DNA of 64,000 nucleotides from Adlercreutzia hattorii (GTDB lineage Bacteria > Actinomycetota > Coriobacteriia > Coriobacteriales > Eggerthellaceae): contig NZ_AP022829.1 of NCBI RefSeq assembly GCF_011405655.1, forward strand, positions 1 to 64,000. Direction: 5' to 3'. This document shows positions 42,581-51,338 of this stretch, piece by piece (positions within the stretch are counted from its first letter, which is position 1; each line of letters begins with the position of its first letter). The translations under genes and the position numbers were made by a program. The notes beneath the pieces were generated by a model, which was given only the letters and a program-made list of their open reading frames with translations, searched no databases and had not been told where the DNA came from.

Positions 42581-43186
42581 TTACGCCCTCCACAGCTCGT
42601 TGTCGCGCACGGCGTTCATGAACCAGGCTCCGTGTTTAGCCACGTCGCCCACCCATGAGAGAACGCCGGCGCTCCAGCGAGCGAGGGCAACGAACTCGAC
42701 GGTGTTGTCCAGAATCGTCGCCTCGTCGCATAGGTCGAGAGCGCGCGACAGGTTCCCCAGGGACGCTCGGTAGCGACGTAGCACCGCCCCCTCGTCGATA
42801 TCATGACCGCCTACGGCCACCCGATGGGCAATGCGGTCGAGGGCCACTGCGGCCGTATCGACGCCGATGTAGTACAGCACCACCCGGTATCCAGCCTCCC
42901 GCGCCCGGCTCATATTGCGAAGCACCGCGTGACCCGTCAGCGTCGTTTCCTGGTTGAAGCTGCGCCGGCGAGAAAGGCACTCTTCTATGAGGAGGACCGC
43001 CTCACGCCCGGCACGCAGCTGATCGGCGCTGGAGGCCGGATCACCGCCCTGGGCCACGACGATCTCGTCGGAGTTCACACGCGCCATGGTGCGCGGCATG
43101 TCCTCCGTGCGCCAAAGACCCGTGCGATAGAACGTCGATTTCCCCGCCCCGTTCACGCCGGCGAAGACCACGTACACGGGCTGCAT
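42581..43186 (-). CDS. Zeta-toxin-like P-loop kinase
   Basis: The 201-residue protein has Walker A AGVNGAGKSTFY near its start, VNSDEIVVAQGG, an arginine-rich lid (LSRRRSFNQETTLTGH) and YYIGVDTAAVALDRI. These match zeta/PezT-type kinases and their relatives. Such toxins phosphorylate UDP-N-acetylglucosamine and block wall synthesis; other family members act on small molecules without toxicity. ATG 43186 overlaps the stop of the upstream gene (TGATG), so the two are coupled. The frame is open further upstream but only as a shadow. The toxin role is inferred. Confidence 0.82.
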   Translation of the reverse strand: MQPVYVVFAGVNGAGKSTFYRTGLWRTEDMPRTMARVNSDEIVVAQGGDPASSADQLRAGREAVLLIEECLSRRRSFNQETTLTGHAVLRNMSRAREAGYRVVLYYIGVDTAAVALDRIAHRVAVGGHDIDEGAVLRRYRASLGNLSRALDLCDEATILDNTVEFVALARWSAGVLSWVGDVAKHGAWFMNAVRDNELWRA

Positions 43187-43596
43187 CAGAACACGCCCTC
43201 CTTCACCAGCTCCCGCTGGCGCTGCTGCAGAAAGAAGTCGAACACGGCCATATAGAAGGAAGCCTCTTCCTGGCACCGCGCCGCCTTCATCATCTCAGTT
43301 GGGGGGAGGCGCCCAAACGCGTGCCGACATGCGTCGTACAGATCGTGCGCGCAAGCAACGGCTTCTGCGCGAGCCGCGGCCGCCGATCCCTGCGAGTGCT
43401 CCCCAAGTGCGTCGGCCACACCCACGCGCGGCCTCCCCGCGCGAGGGGAGGCCATCAGCCTTTGCAGCACGTCCTCTTCCCGAATCATCCACTCGCGGCC
43501 GTTCTTCGCTGCAGGAAGACGTCCCTCCTTGATAAGCGCTCGCACCCGGGACGGACTCACCCCTAGCTGTCGAGCACTTTCCCCAACTGACAACAT
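43186..43596 (-). CDS. Helix-turn-helix partner (antitoxin) of the zeta-like kinase
   Basis: The 136-residue protein begins with an excisionase/MerR-like helix-turn-helix (SVGESARQLGVSPSRVRALI, then REWMIREEDVLQRL), followed by a helical C-terminal part (residues 75-136) that would bind the kinase. ATG 43596 is chosen because AAGGAGG lies just before it; the frame extends to 43620 without a better site. A perfect 22-bp palindrome lies 20 bases upstream, so it probably represses its own operon. Confidence 0.8.
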   Translation of the reverse strand: MLSVGESARQLGVSPSRVRALIKEGRLPAAKNGREWMIREEDVLQRLMASPRAGRPRVGVADALGEHSQGSAAAARAEAVACAHDLYDACRHAFGRLPPTEMMKAARCQEEASFYMAVFDFFLQQRQRELVKEGVF

Positions 43597-43615
43597 GGCA
43601 TCCTCCTTCAAACTA

Positions 43616-43637
43616 ATCATTGCGTTAACGCAATGAT
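43616..43637. promoter_or_regulatory. 22-bp perfect palindromic operator
   Basis: The palindrome is centred on GCGTTAACGC and extends to ATCATT/AATGAT on either side with no mismatch. It lies directly upstream of the ribosome site of the antitoxin gene. Confidence 0.8.
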
Positions 43638-43721
43638 ATCACAAGGAGAAACCATTCTTTTACTCAGGCATCACGGGCACCCGCCGCAGAGGCTGCGCGC
43701 CTCCACCTTGCAGGAAACGGC

Positions 43722-44405
43722 CTACTCCAGGCCCATCTCCTTCTTCAGGCGGGCCAGATCGTCGTCGACGGCGGCTTCGGCGCCAGCGGCAGCGTACTTC
43801 TTCGCCAAGTCCTCGGTGGGGTCGGCCGGCTGCTCGGACAGCTCGGCCACGGCATTGGCGCGGTCGAGCATCTCGTCGGCCTTGGCCTCCATGCGGTCAA
43901 AGGCACTGCGGGCACCCTCGGCACGGTCGCCGGCAGAGGTCATCTCATTCACCTTGGACTGGGTCTTCGCCACGGCGGCCTTCGCCTTAATAGTGGCCTT
44001 CCGCGCGTTCAGCTCCTCGATGTCGGCCACCAGCTTGTCGTGCATCTGGCGCATCTTGTCGGCGTTGGCCTTCGCGCTCTCGTAGGCCACGGTCAGCCCC
44101 TCGGCGCGCCCGGCCAGCTCTTGCTTCTTCGCAAGGAACACGCGAGCATCGGCCTCATTGCCAGCGGCGAGCGCCTTGCGGGCCAGTTCCTCGTACTTCT
44201 CCGTTTCCTCGCGGTTCTCATCGAGGAGCTTCTTGCAGCGCTTCTCCTCGGCCATAACGCCGGCGGTGGCCTCGCGCACCTCGGCGAGCGACTCGGTCAT
44301 CTCGCGCAGGTACTGGTCGACCATCTTCTCGGGGTCTTCGGCCTTGTCCAAAAGCTCGTTGATATTCGCCTTCACGATGGAGGTGAAGCGATCGAGGATT
44401 CCCAT
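43722..44405 (-). CDS. PspA/IM30-family membrane-stress protein
   Basis: The 227-residue protein is almost entirely long coiled coil, with the family start MGILDRFTSIVKANINELLDKAEDPEKM (given as residues 1-28) and blocks such as MTESLAEVREATAGVMAEEKR and ARVFLAKKQELAGRAEGL. PspA-like proteins assemble on the inner face of stressed membranes. It is the third gene of a minus-strand run after a UspA protein and a Gly-rich membrane protein. It lies 49 bases after the latter, supporting a joint envelope-stress role. Confidence 0.92.
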   Translation of the reverse strand: MGILDRFTSIVKANINELLDKAEDPEKMVDQYLREMTESLAEVREATAGVMAEEKRCKKLLDENREETEKYEELARKALAAGNEADARVFLAKKQELAGRAEGLTVAYESAKANADKMRQMHDKLVADIEELNARKATIKAKAAVAKTQSKVNEMTSAGDRAEGARSAFDRMEAKADEMLDRANAVAELSEQPADPTEDLAKKYAAAGAEAAVDDDLARLKKEMGLE

Positions 44406-44454
44406 GTCAGTCTCCTATCTGGCCCGAAGGCCGGGTTGAATACCGCAGCGTCGC

Positions 44455-45627
44455 CTAAGGCCGCGGCTTCATCGGCTGCACCGGCGGCGCGTCCGAAGCG
44501 CCTGCCTGCGCGTACTTCTTTTCCAAATCCGCCAGCTCGGCGTCGGCGAGCGACTCCAGCGGCGTGTTCAGAATCTCCTGCATGCGCTCTGCCTCGCGCT
44601 GCTGCGCCAGACGGCGGTTGCGCACGATGAGGAACACGACGACGGCCACTATTATCACTGCCGCGCATACCGCGATGATCGGCAGCGGCGAAGGCGTCAC
44701 CGTCATGACACGGTCGGCCGTGTCGGCAAAGGCGTCGGAGAAGATCTCCTCTTCCGTGAGGCTCATGTCGTCGTAGTTCTGGCTGAGGTAGGCTTTGAAG
44801 ATGTTGATGGCCTCGTCGTCGAGCACCGAGCCAGTCATCGCGCCGGCCCAGTAGGCGGCGTTGAACCGCCCGTTGCCGTCGTCGCAGAACACGAGCACGA
44901 AATGGGCTTGGTCGGTGAACAGCTCGTCGTACTTCTCCTGGGCGATGGACTGCAGCTCCTGGTAGGAGCGCACCGATCCGTTCGGCAGGATGTACACGTA
45001 GGGCTGCACGCCCGTTTCCTCGTAGAAGTGGCGCAAGCCGCGTTCGAGCTCGGCCGGGTCGTGGATCCAGTCGCCGTCCTCGTCGGTGAAGTAGCCGGTC
45101 TCGTTCACGGATCCAGCAGGAAGGGCCGTGCGCTCCACCGTGGATGCGGGCACATTCGCGCCCGTGCAGCTGCCGCCGCCGAGAGCCACCACCAGCAGCA
45201 GCACGAGCAGCACGGCCGCAACGATGACGAACACGGTGCCGCATCCGCTGTTGGAGGACTTGCCCTGAGAGGAGCCGGGTTGCGGGCCATTGCCGCCGGG
45301 GCCGTCGCCCGATCCGGGCTGCTGCGGGCCGCTCGGCTGCGGGGACATTTGCGGCGGCACCGAGCCGCCACCGCCACCGCCGCTGCGGCTCGAACCCATC
45401 AGGCCGCCGAGGAACCCGCCCCAGAAGCTGCCACCCCCGAAGCCTCCCCCATAGTAGCCGCCGCCGTGATAGCCCCCGCCGAAACCAGAGCCACCATGCC
45501 CGGCCGAGCGGCCGCCCGACCCCGAGCCGCCAGAGAATCCGCCGCCGAAGCCGCCGCCGCTACTTCCAAAGCCTCCGCCAAAGCCGCCGCCTCCCGAGAA
45601 GCCGCCGCCTCCGCCCGATCGTCCCAT
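44455..45627 (-). CDS. Gly-rich membrane protein with a TPM-like domain
   Basis: The 390-residue protein opens with about 90 residues of Gly/Ser repeats (GGGFGGGFGSSGGG) and a Pro/Gln/Gly linker. A membrane helix (about 128-150, VFVIVAAVLLVLLLVVALGG) follows, then a domain (175-300) with YFTDEDGDWIHDPAELERGL, PYVYILPNG and HFVLVFCDDG, reminiscent of TPM-type domains. A second helix (305-330) leads to a charged tail ending LADLEKKYAQAGASDAPP. That tail resembles the end of the neighbouring PspA protein (DLAKKYAAAGAEA), hinting at a shared interaction motif. The gene lies 10 bases after the UspA gene. The enzymatic role is unknown. Confidence 0.8.
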   Translation of the reverse strand: MGRSGGGGGFSGGGGFGGGFGSSGGGFGGGFSGGSGSGGRSAGHGGSGFGGGYHGGGYYGGGFGGGSFWGGFLGGLMGSSRSGGGGGGSVPPQMSPQPSGPQQPGSGDGPGGNGPQPGSSQGKSSNSGCGTVFVIVAAVLLVLLLVVALGGGSCTGANVPASTVERTALPAGSVNETGYFTDEDGDWIHDPAELERGLRHFYEETGVQPYVYILPNGSVRSYQELQSIAQEKYDELFTDQAHFVLVFCDDGNGRFNAAYWAGAMTGSVLDDEAINIFKAYLSQNYDDMSLTEEEIFSDAFADTADRVMTVTPSPLPIIAVCAAVIIVAVVVFLIVRNRRLAQQREAERMQEILNTPLESLADAELADLEKKYAQAGASDAPPVQPMKPRP

Positions 45628-45637
45628 GGCCGCAAGC

Positions 45638-46108
45638 CTATTTCACGATGAGCACGGGCACGTTGGTCTTGTGCAGAACCGAGTAGCACACGCTGCCGAG
45701 CATGCCGCGCACGGCGCCAAGGCCGCGGTGGCCCATAACGATGCAGTCGTAGCCGCCCTCGTCGGCGTAAGCGGTGATGGAATCGTGCGGCGAGCCGTTC
45801 ACCACGGCGATGCCAATGCCCTCGGCGTCGCCCACCAGAGGCGCGATGTTATCGGCAATGGCGTCCATATCGGCCTTGATGGCCTCGTTCTCCACTTCGG
45901 AGATCACGTCCATGTCCATGGTGTCGCCCATGACGCCGGACATGCGCGAGGCAATTTTGAACGTCTCGGCGTTGAAGTCGTGCCAGTCGACCACCGACAG
46001 CACGGTGATCTGGGCACCGGGCACGCCGGCCGCCAGATCGAGCGCCGCGCCCAGCGCGTTTTTCGCCGGCTCGGACTTGTCGTAGGGGACGAGAATCTTC
46101 TTGTACAT
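45638..46108 (-). CDS. Universal stress protein (UspA family)
   Basis: The 156-residue protein starts MYKKILVPYDKSEPAKNAL, the standard UspA opening. It contains the nucleotide-binding end GHRGLGAVRGMLGSVCYSVLHKTNVPVLIV, described here as residues 125-154, with the G-x2-G-x9-G(S/T) pattern. It probably binds ATP. ATG 46108 has GGAGG upstream. It is the first gene of the UspA / Gly-rich protein / PspA run. Confidence 0.93.
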   Translation of the reverse strand: MYKKILVPYDKSEPAKNALGAALDLAAGVPGAQITVLSVVDWHDFNAETFKIASRMSGVMGDTMDMDVISEVENEAIKADMDAIADNIAPLVGDAEGIGIAVVNGSPHDSITAYADEGGYDCIVMGHRGLGAVRGMLGSVCYSVLHKTNVPVLIVK

Positions 46109-46346
46109 GGGGGGCCTCCTTACCCTCGCGGCACCACAAGCGACAACGCCCGCGAACTGCAAGCCTATCAGCCGAATGCAGCTTGCGTACTCGAGCATCG
46201 CCGGATAATGCTTACCCTGCGGCTCATCCTAATGAGCCACTGCCATTTTACCACGGGCCTTTTCCGTTCCCCCGCCGCCGCCCACCTGTAGACGCGACGT
46301 TACGCATCCCTACCGCGGTTCCAACTGCACTCGCCAACTTCAACGG

Positions 46347-46453
46347 CTATCGGTTAATGCTTTAGCAGCAAAGGACGAAACGGAGGAAGTTGAGTTAATT
46401 TCGACTCTCATTTTTAACTCAATTCTCTCTCGCACCTTCCGATTCGGTTAAAT
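46347..46453. repeat. Upstream ~107-bp direct repeat of the Fic gene, with inverted-repeat operator
   Basis: This stretch matches 47710-47815 at most positions. It contains TTGAGTTAA (46390-46398) and TTAACTCAA (46414-46422), a perfect 9-bp inverted repeat 15 bases apart, probably an operator for the Fic protein's winged helix. A further half site, CAACTCAA, lies at 46467-46474. The rest of the 46109-46346 gap shows no gene. Confidence 0.85.
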
Positions 46454-46503
46454 TCTGCTAGTATTTCAACTCAATACAGACCGTATCTTCAGAAGAAGGC
46501 GCT

Positions 46504-47703
46504 ATGACATATCTCGACCTCCGCAAGGCCTTTCACGACCCCGCGCAAGATGCGGATCAGCTATACGATCGCCGATTCAACGATGAGCGCACCTGGCATC
46601 TCAAAACGTCTATCGCCGGTAGTCCCGCCTTTGTCTACATGGCTCCGGAAATCTACGAAGCCCTGCTCGAAGCTGCTCAAATCGACAAAGATATCCTTCG
46701 CCTGGAAGCCGCGCTTCCCCAGCGAGCCCTCGATAGCTACCGTGACAGCTGCCTTATCGACGAAATCGTGCTGACCAATGAAATAGAAGGTGTGCACTCA
46801 ACGCGGCGCGAAATAGGCGAGGTGCTCGAGCGCCTGAAGCAAAATGATCGCCGTGGGCGTTTTTTCGGTATTGTTCAAAAGTATGCTCTCCTCCAGACGC
46901 GACCGGACATCGCCCTTCGAACCTGCGCCGATGTGCGTGATGTCTACGACGACCTTGTGCTGGCAGAGGTTCGCATCTCGGATCCCCACAACGTCCCCGA
47001 TGGCACCTACTTTCGCACTAAAATGATGCATGTGATCAACGAGGCAGGCATCCCCATCCACGACGGAATCGAACCCGAGGCAAGGATCATAGAGGAGATG
47101 GATCAGGCTCTTGACGTCCTCAACGACGAGTCACGAGAGCCTCTTCTCCGCATTGCTCTTTTCCACTTCCTTTTTGGTTACATACACCCTTTCTACGATG
47201 GCAATGGAAGAACAAATCGCTTCATTAGCAGCTATCTCATCTCCCGCCAATACGAGCCTATCGTGGGATTGGGCATCTCCTACGCCGTAAAGCAGGAGAT
47301 TGAAAAATACTATAAGGCCTTTTCTCGGTGCGAGCACCCCCTCAATAGAGGCGATATCACGCCTTTTGTCATCGCTTTCTCAGAGATATGCGTGAATGCG
47401 ATGTGCAATCTTCGCGATGCTCTCACAGAAAAGAAAAGCCAGATGGATATGTATCTCCATCGCTCGGCCGTGCTTGTCCCAGAACCGCTGCGCACCCTTG
47501 TCGAATCGCTTATCACCGCCACGCTGTTCACCTTTGACGGCGTAACCGCAAAAGAGCTTTGTGAGGCTGAGCGTCTCTCCCGGCAGACGCTTTATAAGCG
47601 TCTGTCCGAGCTGAGAAAACTCGGCCTCTTGCAAGAGGAGAAGATAGGGCGAAAGGTATTCTACAAACTCAACGAGGAGGCCTTCCTTCTGAGAGGATGC
47701 TGA
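46504..47703 (+). CDS. Fic-domain AMP-transferase with inhibitory helix and winged helix
   Basis: The 399-residue protein has the class II inhibitory motif T-x-x-x-E-G (TNEIEGVHSTR, Thr91 to Gly96) and the full catalytic loop HPFYDGNGRTNR with His228. A C-terminal winged helix (about 330-399, AKELCEAERLSRQTLYKRLSELRKLGLL) completes it. It should transfer AMP to a hydroxyl of a target protein, held inactive by its own helix, and may repress its own gene through the winged helix. The start is ATG 46504, with AGAAGG nearby. The gene is flanked by ~107-bp direct repeats that contain an inverted-repeat operator. Lower GC than its neighbours by eye suggests transfer. Confidence 0.92.
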   Translation: MTYLDLRKAFHDPAQDADQLYDRRFNDERTWHLKTSIAGSPAFVYMAPEIYEALLEAAQIDKDILRLEAALPQRALDSYRDSCLIDEIVLTNEIEGVHSTRREIGEVLERLKQNDRRGRFFGIVQKYALLQTRPDIALRTCADVRDVYDDLVLAEVRISDPHNVPDGTYFRTKMMHVINEAGIPIHDGIEPEARIIEEMDQALDVLNDESREPLLRIALFHFLFGYIHPFYDGNGRTNRFISSYLISRQYEPIVGLGISYAVKQEIEKYYKAFSRCEHPLNRGDITPFVIAFSEICVNAMCNLRDALTEKKSQMDMYLHRSAVLVPEPLRTLVESLITATLFTFDGVTAKELCEAERLSRQTLYKRLSELRKLGLLQEEKIGRKVFYKLNEEAFLLRGC

Positions 47704-47709
47704 AGCGCT

Positions 47710-47815
47710 CTATCGAGTTAACGCTTTAACAGCAAAGAGTGAAACGGGAGTAATTGAGTTAAATTCGACCCCTGTTTTTAACTCAATGCTCTCTCATTCT
47801 TCCGATTCAGTTAAA
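47710..47815. repeat. Downstream direct repeat of the Fic gene
   Basis: The copy begins 7 bases after the Fic stop codon and contains the same inverted repeat: TTGAGTTAA at 47754-47762 and TTAACTCAA at 47778-47786, again 15 bases apart. No gene follows it on the plus strand; the next gene is the oppositely oriented UbiB-type kinase. Confidence 0.85.
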
Positions 47816-47856
47816 AAGCGGTGGCTCACGTACTGCCTCGAACCGCGCAACATCAC

Positions 47857-49509
47857 CTACCGCGGCTCCTCGTTGTTCAGAAGGCGATGGCGAGAGACCA
47901 GGATATGGAACACCGTGTAGGCGCCCAGCACGAAGGCGCCCACATAGCCGAGCACGCCGAGCAGGGGCACGCCGAGCAGCTGCGGCTGCATGGCCGTGGT
48001 GCACAGGATAGACGAGCCCAGAAACAGCCCCGCCGACAGCGTCGCCAGGGAGATGCGCCCCACGGAGGCGTAGGCGGTAGCCAGAATGCGCGAGGACACT
48101 TCGATGTCGCCGTTCACCTTGATCTGCCCGCGATCGAGCATCTCCAACGTGTTCGACAGCTGAGTCGGCAACTTCGCCAAGGCCTCGGCCGAGGCGGCGC
48201 TCGTCGTGGCAAGATCGATCAGCTGCGTCGCCAGAAACTTCGGGTCGGCCTGCTGGGCGATGACGTGCTTCGACACAATCTCGATGACGCTGATATCGGG
48301 CGCCACCTGGGCAATGACCCCCTCGATGGTCACAAACCCGCGAGCGAGCATGGTCACCGACGAGGTCATCATCATGTTCTGGCCGCGCAGCACCTCGATG
48401 ACCTCGGTGAGCACCGTGCCCACGTTGATCTCCTTCATCTCGGCAGTGCTGTACTCGGCGAGCAGCCGCGAGAGCGCCTCCAGCAGCGCCCCATGGTCCA
48501 CCGGCCCCAGCACATGCACAAGGCCCATCACCGCTTCCTTCAGCAGATAGGCGTTGTCGGTGGCCACCGCCGTGAACACCTTCCCGACGAGCATTCGCTC
48601 CGACACCGTCAGCGTGCCCACCATGCCCAGATCGATCCACACCACGTTCCCATCGCGTATGAGAATGTTGCCCGGATGTGGGTCGGCGTGGAAGAACCCG
48701 TCGTCGAGCACCTGGGTCACGTAGCTTTGGCACACGCGGCGCGCGAGCGCGTTCACGTCGATACCCTGCTGGCGCAGCTCTTCGGTGTGGGAGATTTCGG
48801 TTCCCTGGACGAACTCCATGACGAGCACCGACTCGCAGGAATATTGCGGATAGGCCACCGGGGACGTGACCCCTTCCTCGTCGGCCAGCTCGTCGTGGAA
48901 GCGCATGAGGTTGTGCAGCTCGGAGGTGAAATTCACCTCGCTGGCCGTCGTACGCTCGATTTCCTCGACGAAGCCCTCGAGCGACAGCAAGATGCTGCGA
49001 TGGGAATTGGAAGCGAACTCGCCCAAGGCCAGCAGGTGCTTCATGAGCATGATGTCCTCGGCCATAGACTCAGCCACGCCCGGGCGGCGCACCTTCACGG
49101 CCACCGTCGTGCCGTCGAGCAGCGTCGCCTTGTGCACCTGAGCGATGGAGGCCGCGCCCAAAGGCACCGGGTCGATGGAGGCGAACACCTCGTGCCACGA
49201 CTTCCCGTACGCGCGGTCAATCTGCTCGATCACCACGTCGAAGGGCATCGGGTTTGCATCGTCGCGCAGTTTCTCGAAGGCATCGCAGTAAGCCTTGGGC
49301 AGAAGGTCGGAGCGGTTCGAGGCCAGCTGGCCGATCTTCACGTAGGTGGGGCCAAGGGCCTGCAGCACCTCCACCGCCTGGGCGGGAGTCAGCCCATGCA
49401 GCACCTTGTACTGGCGCATGATGCGCACGATTTCGTTCATGCGCGCATGAGAGGTCTTGTCCTTGAGGGAAATCTCGGCGACTTTCATGAACTCTTCGAA
49501 CGTGGCCAT
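47857..49509 (-). CDS. ABC1/UbiB-family atypical kinase
   Basis: The 550-residue protein carries the KxGQ motif (YVKIGQLASNRSDLLP), the Ala-rich loop AASIAQVH, VAVKVRRPGV with the ATP-binding Lys, FFHADPHPGNILI and WIDLGMVG. Two hydrophobic helices close the C-terminus (about 490-540). UbiB proteins support isoprenoid quinone synthesis or lipid handling at the membrane. In an anaerobe with menaquinone a role in quinone metabolism is plausible but unproven. GGAGG precedes ATG 49509. It stands alone. Confidence 0.93.
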   Translation of the reverse strand: MATFEEFMKVAEISLKDKTSHARMNEIVRIMRQYKVLHGLTPAQAVEVLQALGPTYVKIGQLASNRSDLLPKAYCDAFEKLRDDANPMPFDVVIEQIDRAYGKSWHEVFASIDPVPLGAASIAQVHKATLLDGTTVAVKVRRPGVAESMAEDIMLMKHLLALGEFASNSHRSILLSLEGFVEEIERTTASEVNFTSELHNLMRFHDELADEEGVTSPVAYPQYSCESVLVMEFVQGTEISHTEELRQQGIDVNALARRVCQSYVTQVLDDGFFHADPHPGNILIRDGNVVWIDLGMVGTLTVSERMLVGKVFTAVATDNAYLLKEAVMGLVHVLGPVDHGALLEALSRLLAEYSTAEMKEINVGTVLTEVIEVLRGQNMMMTSSVTMLARGFVTIEGVIAQVAPDISVIEIVSKHVIAQQADPKFLATQLIDLATTSAASAEALAKLPTQLSNTLEMLDRGQIKVNGDIEVSSRILATAYASVGRISLATLSAGLFLGSSILCTTAMQPQLLGVPLLGVLGYVGAFVLGAYTVFHILVSRHRLLNNEEPR

Positions 49510-49638
49510 GGGCGTTCCTCCTTTCTGGAAAGCCCATGGTACCGTGCGAAACGAAGAGCGATCTCCTCATCAATTCACCTGGCATCAAGCTGTTGTTTCA
49601 ACCGCTTTGCCTGCAATAGAGAAGCAGGTAGAAAACCG

Positions 49639-50910
49639 TCACGCGCCTAATACCGCCAAAGGAACGACGAACACGCCGTCTTCCCGATAGTAGCTATAGT
49701 CGCCAACCGCAGTAAGCACCATGAGGAACGACGGCGATCCCGTGGTCGAAACATCTATCTTGTTGCGCAGACTCAAGAGGCTCTTCGCCCCTTCGTCGAC
49801 AAGCGATTCTCCACCCAGCTTCACTTCCACCAATCCATAGGCTCCGTTATGCAAATGGATGACTGCATCTGCCTCTAAGCCAGAACGATCTCGATAGTGA
49901 TACACCTCGCCTCCTAGCGCATCGGCATATACGCGCAGATCACGTAAGCACATCGTCTCGAACAAAAGGCCAAATGTGTTCAGATCGGCCATAAGGTCTC
50001 CCGGACCAAGCGCCAAAGCAGCTGCGGCAATAGAGGGATCAACGAAGTGTCTCGTAGGAGCAGTCCGGACAGCTGTTTTCGAACGCAAATTAGGATTCCA
50101 AGCAAGGAGATCCTCTAGAACAAAAATTTGTTCCAGCGCACGAATGTAGTCGCGCACCGTACTTTCACTTGCCTGCACTCCCTGCGCATTTACATCGGCC
50201 AGCATTTCGGTAACTTTCCCTTGCGATGCTGAAAAGCGCGCGTAAGAACGCAGCAATGCACGAGCCACACGAGGATTGCGCTCTTTTTCGTCCACGCGGG
50301 ACACGTCTGAGTTTATCACGCCGTCCAGGTAATCGGGCGCTTGCAGCAGCGCCGATTCATCGTCCAGACCCACGGCGCGAGGCCATCCCCCTCGGCAAAG
50401 TAAAAAGGCCATGTGTTCCAAGCTGCACTCAGATCGCGCAATGGGAACCTGCTCTCCAGCGAACAAAGCGCTCAGAGATACCGCACCTGTTGAATCTCCC
50501 GACTCGTAAAGACTCATGGGACGCATTTTCATACGAGCGATGCGCCCAGTACCGGTATGGCTCATTTTCTTAGGATCAGGGGGAACCGCCGAACCCGTCA
50601 GAATGAACTGTCCGAACTCTTCTCTATGGTCAACTTTGAACCGAACTGCGTCCCACAGTTGCGGAGCAAGCTGCCACTCGTCGATGAGACGCGGCGTGGC
50701 GCCCCTCAGCAATTCAAGAGGAGCGATCTCCGCAAGGCGAATGTTCTGCGCCTTGGTGCTCGGGTCCTGCAGGTATATCGCACTCTCAGCAAGCCTCTCG
50801 CATGTAGTGGTCTTGCCGCACCACTTAGCCCCCTCGACCAGAACGGCGCCTTTCGCTCTTACACGTTTTTTAAGCAATGGGTCGTATATTCTAGGTAGAT
50901 ACTCACGCAT
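49639..50910 (-). CDS. AAA ATPase with DUF4143 domain (second of two)
   Basis: The 423-residue protein has the same layout as the one at 23172: P-loop GAKWCGKTTTCERLA, PRLIDEWQLAP, FILTGSAVPPDPKKM, then DUF4143 (RHFVDPSIAAAAL, FETMCLRDLRVYADAL, YHYRDRSGLEADAVIH, YGLVEVKLGG). ATG 50910 fits the family N-terminus (REYLPRIYD); an in-frame TTG at 50922 lies closer to AAGGAG and is possible. Four 23-bp repeats lie about 50-130 bases upstream. The nuclease-like end and the repeats suggest a DNA-directed function, not established. Sequence divergence from the other copy shows they are not a recent duplication. Confidence 0.9.
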   Translation of the reverse strand: MREYLPRIYDPLLKKRVRAKGAVLVEGAKWCGKTTTCERLAESAIYLQDPSTKAQNIRLAEIAPLELLRGATPRLIDEWQLAPQLWDAVRFKVDHREEFGQFILTGSAVPPDPKKMSHTGTGRIARMKMRPMSLYESGDSTGAVSLSALFAGEQVPIARSECSLEHMAFLLCRGGWPRAVGLDDESALLQAPDYLDGVINSDVSRVDEKERNPRVARALLRSYARFSASQGKVTEMLADVNAQGVQASESTVRDYIRALEQIFVLEDLLAWNPNLRSKTAVRTAPTRHFVDPSIAAAALALGPGDLMADLNTFGLLFETMCLRDLRVYADALGGEVYHYRDRSGLEADAVIHLHNGAYGLVEVKLGGESLVDEGAKSLLSLRNKIDVSTTGSPSFLMVLTAVGDYSYYREDGVFVVPLAVLGA

Positions 50911-50958
50911 TCTTGACCCCAATTCACTCCTTATCGAAGGATAACTTGAACAGGTATT

Positions 50959-51043
50959 TTATCAGTTTTGGTAAGTTTACGTTACTACTTTTGGTAAATT
51001 CCTGTTACTAGTTTTGGTAAATTCCTGTTACTAGTTTTGGCAA
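50959..51043. repeat. Four tandem 23-bp repeats upstream of the second DUF4143 ATPase
   Basis: Units start at 50959, 50982, 51005 and 51028 (last one partial) and share TTACTAGTTTTGGTAAATTC. The period equals that of the array at 24540, and both unit types contain AGTTTT, but the rest differs. The 51044-51338 stretch that follows, before fhaA, has no other feature I can identify. Confidence 0.9.
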
Positions 51044-51338
51044 TCGGTCAAGCAGGTCAAGCACAAGGTCCCGGCGAAGGAATTTCGGGGGTGCGCGCGG
51101 TACCAAACCCTGTCGTTTTGCCCAAACTCTGGCGCGTTATTTCCGCGGTCGGGCCATCCTGCAAGGCCAATCGAACAAAATTGTCACTGTGGCAATTAAG
51201 TAAAATGGTTGGTCGATGAGGTGCGTGCATAGGTTTTATGGCAAAATAAGCTGCTGTGCTACTGAACGCTGCACCGAAAGCGCAGCGCAACCACGCAAGA
51301 AGAACGCAGCTTAAACACGCAAGAACAAGGAGAAGCAC

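Noticed and set aside
43186-43276. Longer N-terminus for the zeta-like kinase
   Set aside because: The extra residues are the antitoxin gene in another frame, and TGATG coupling marks the real start.
50959-51043. CRISPR array
   Set aside because: The 23-bp units are directly adjacent without unique spacers and no cas genes are present. The same holds for 24540-24606.
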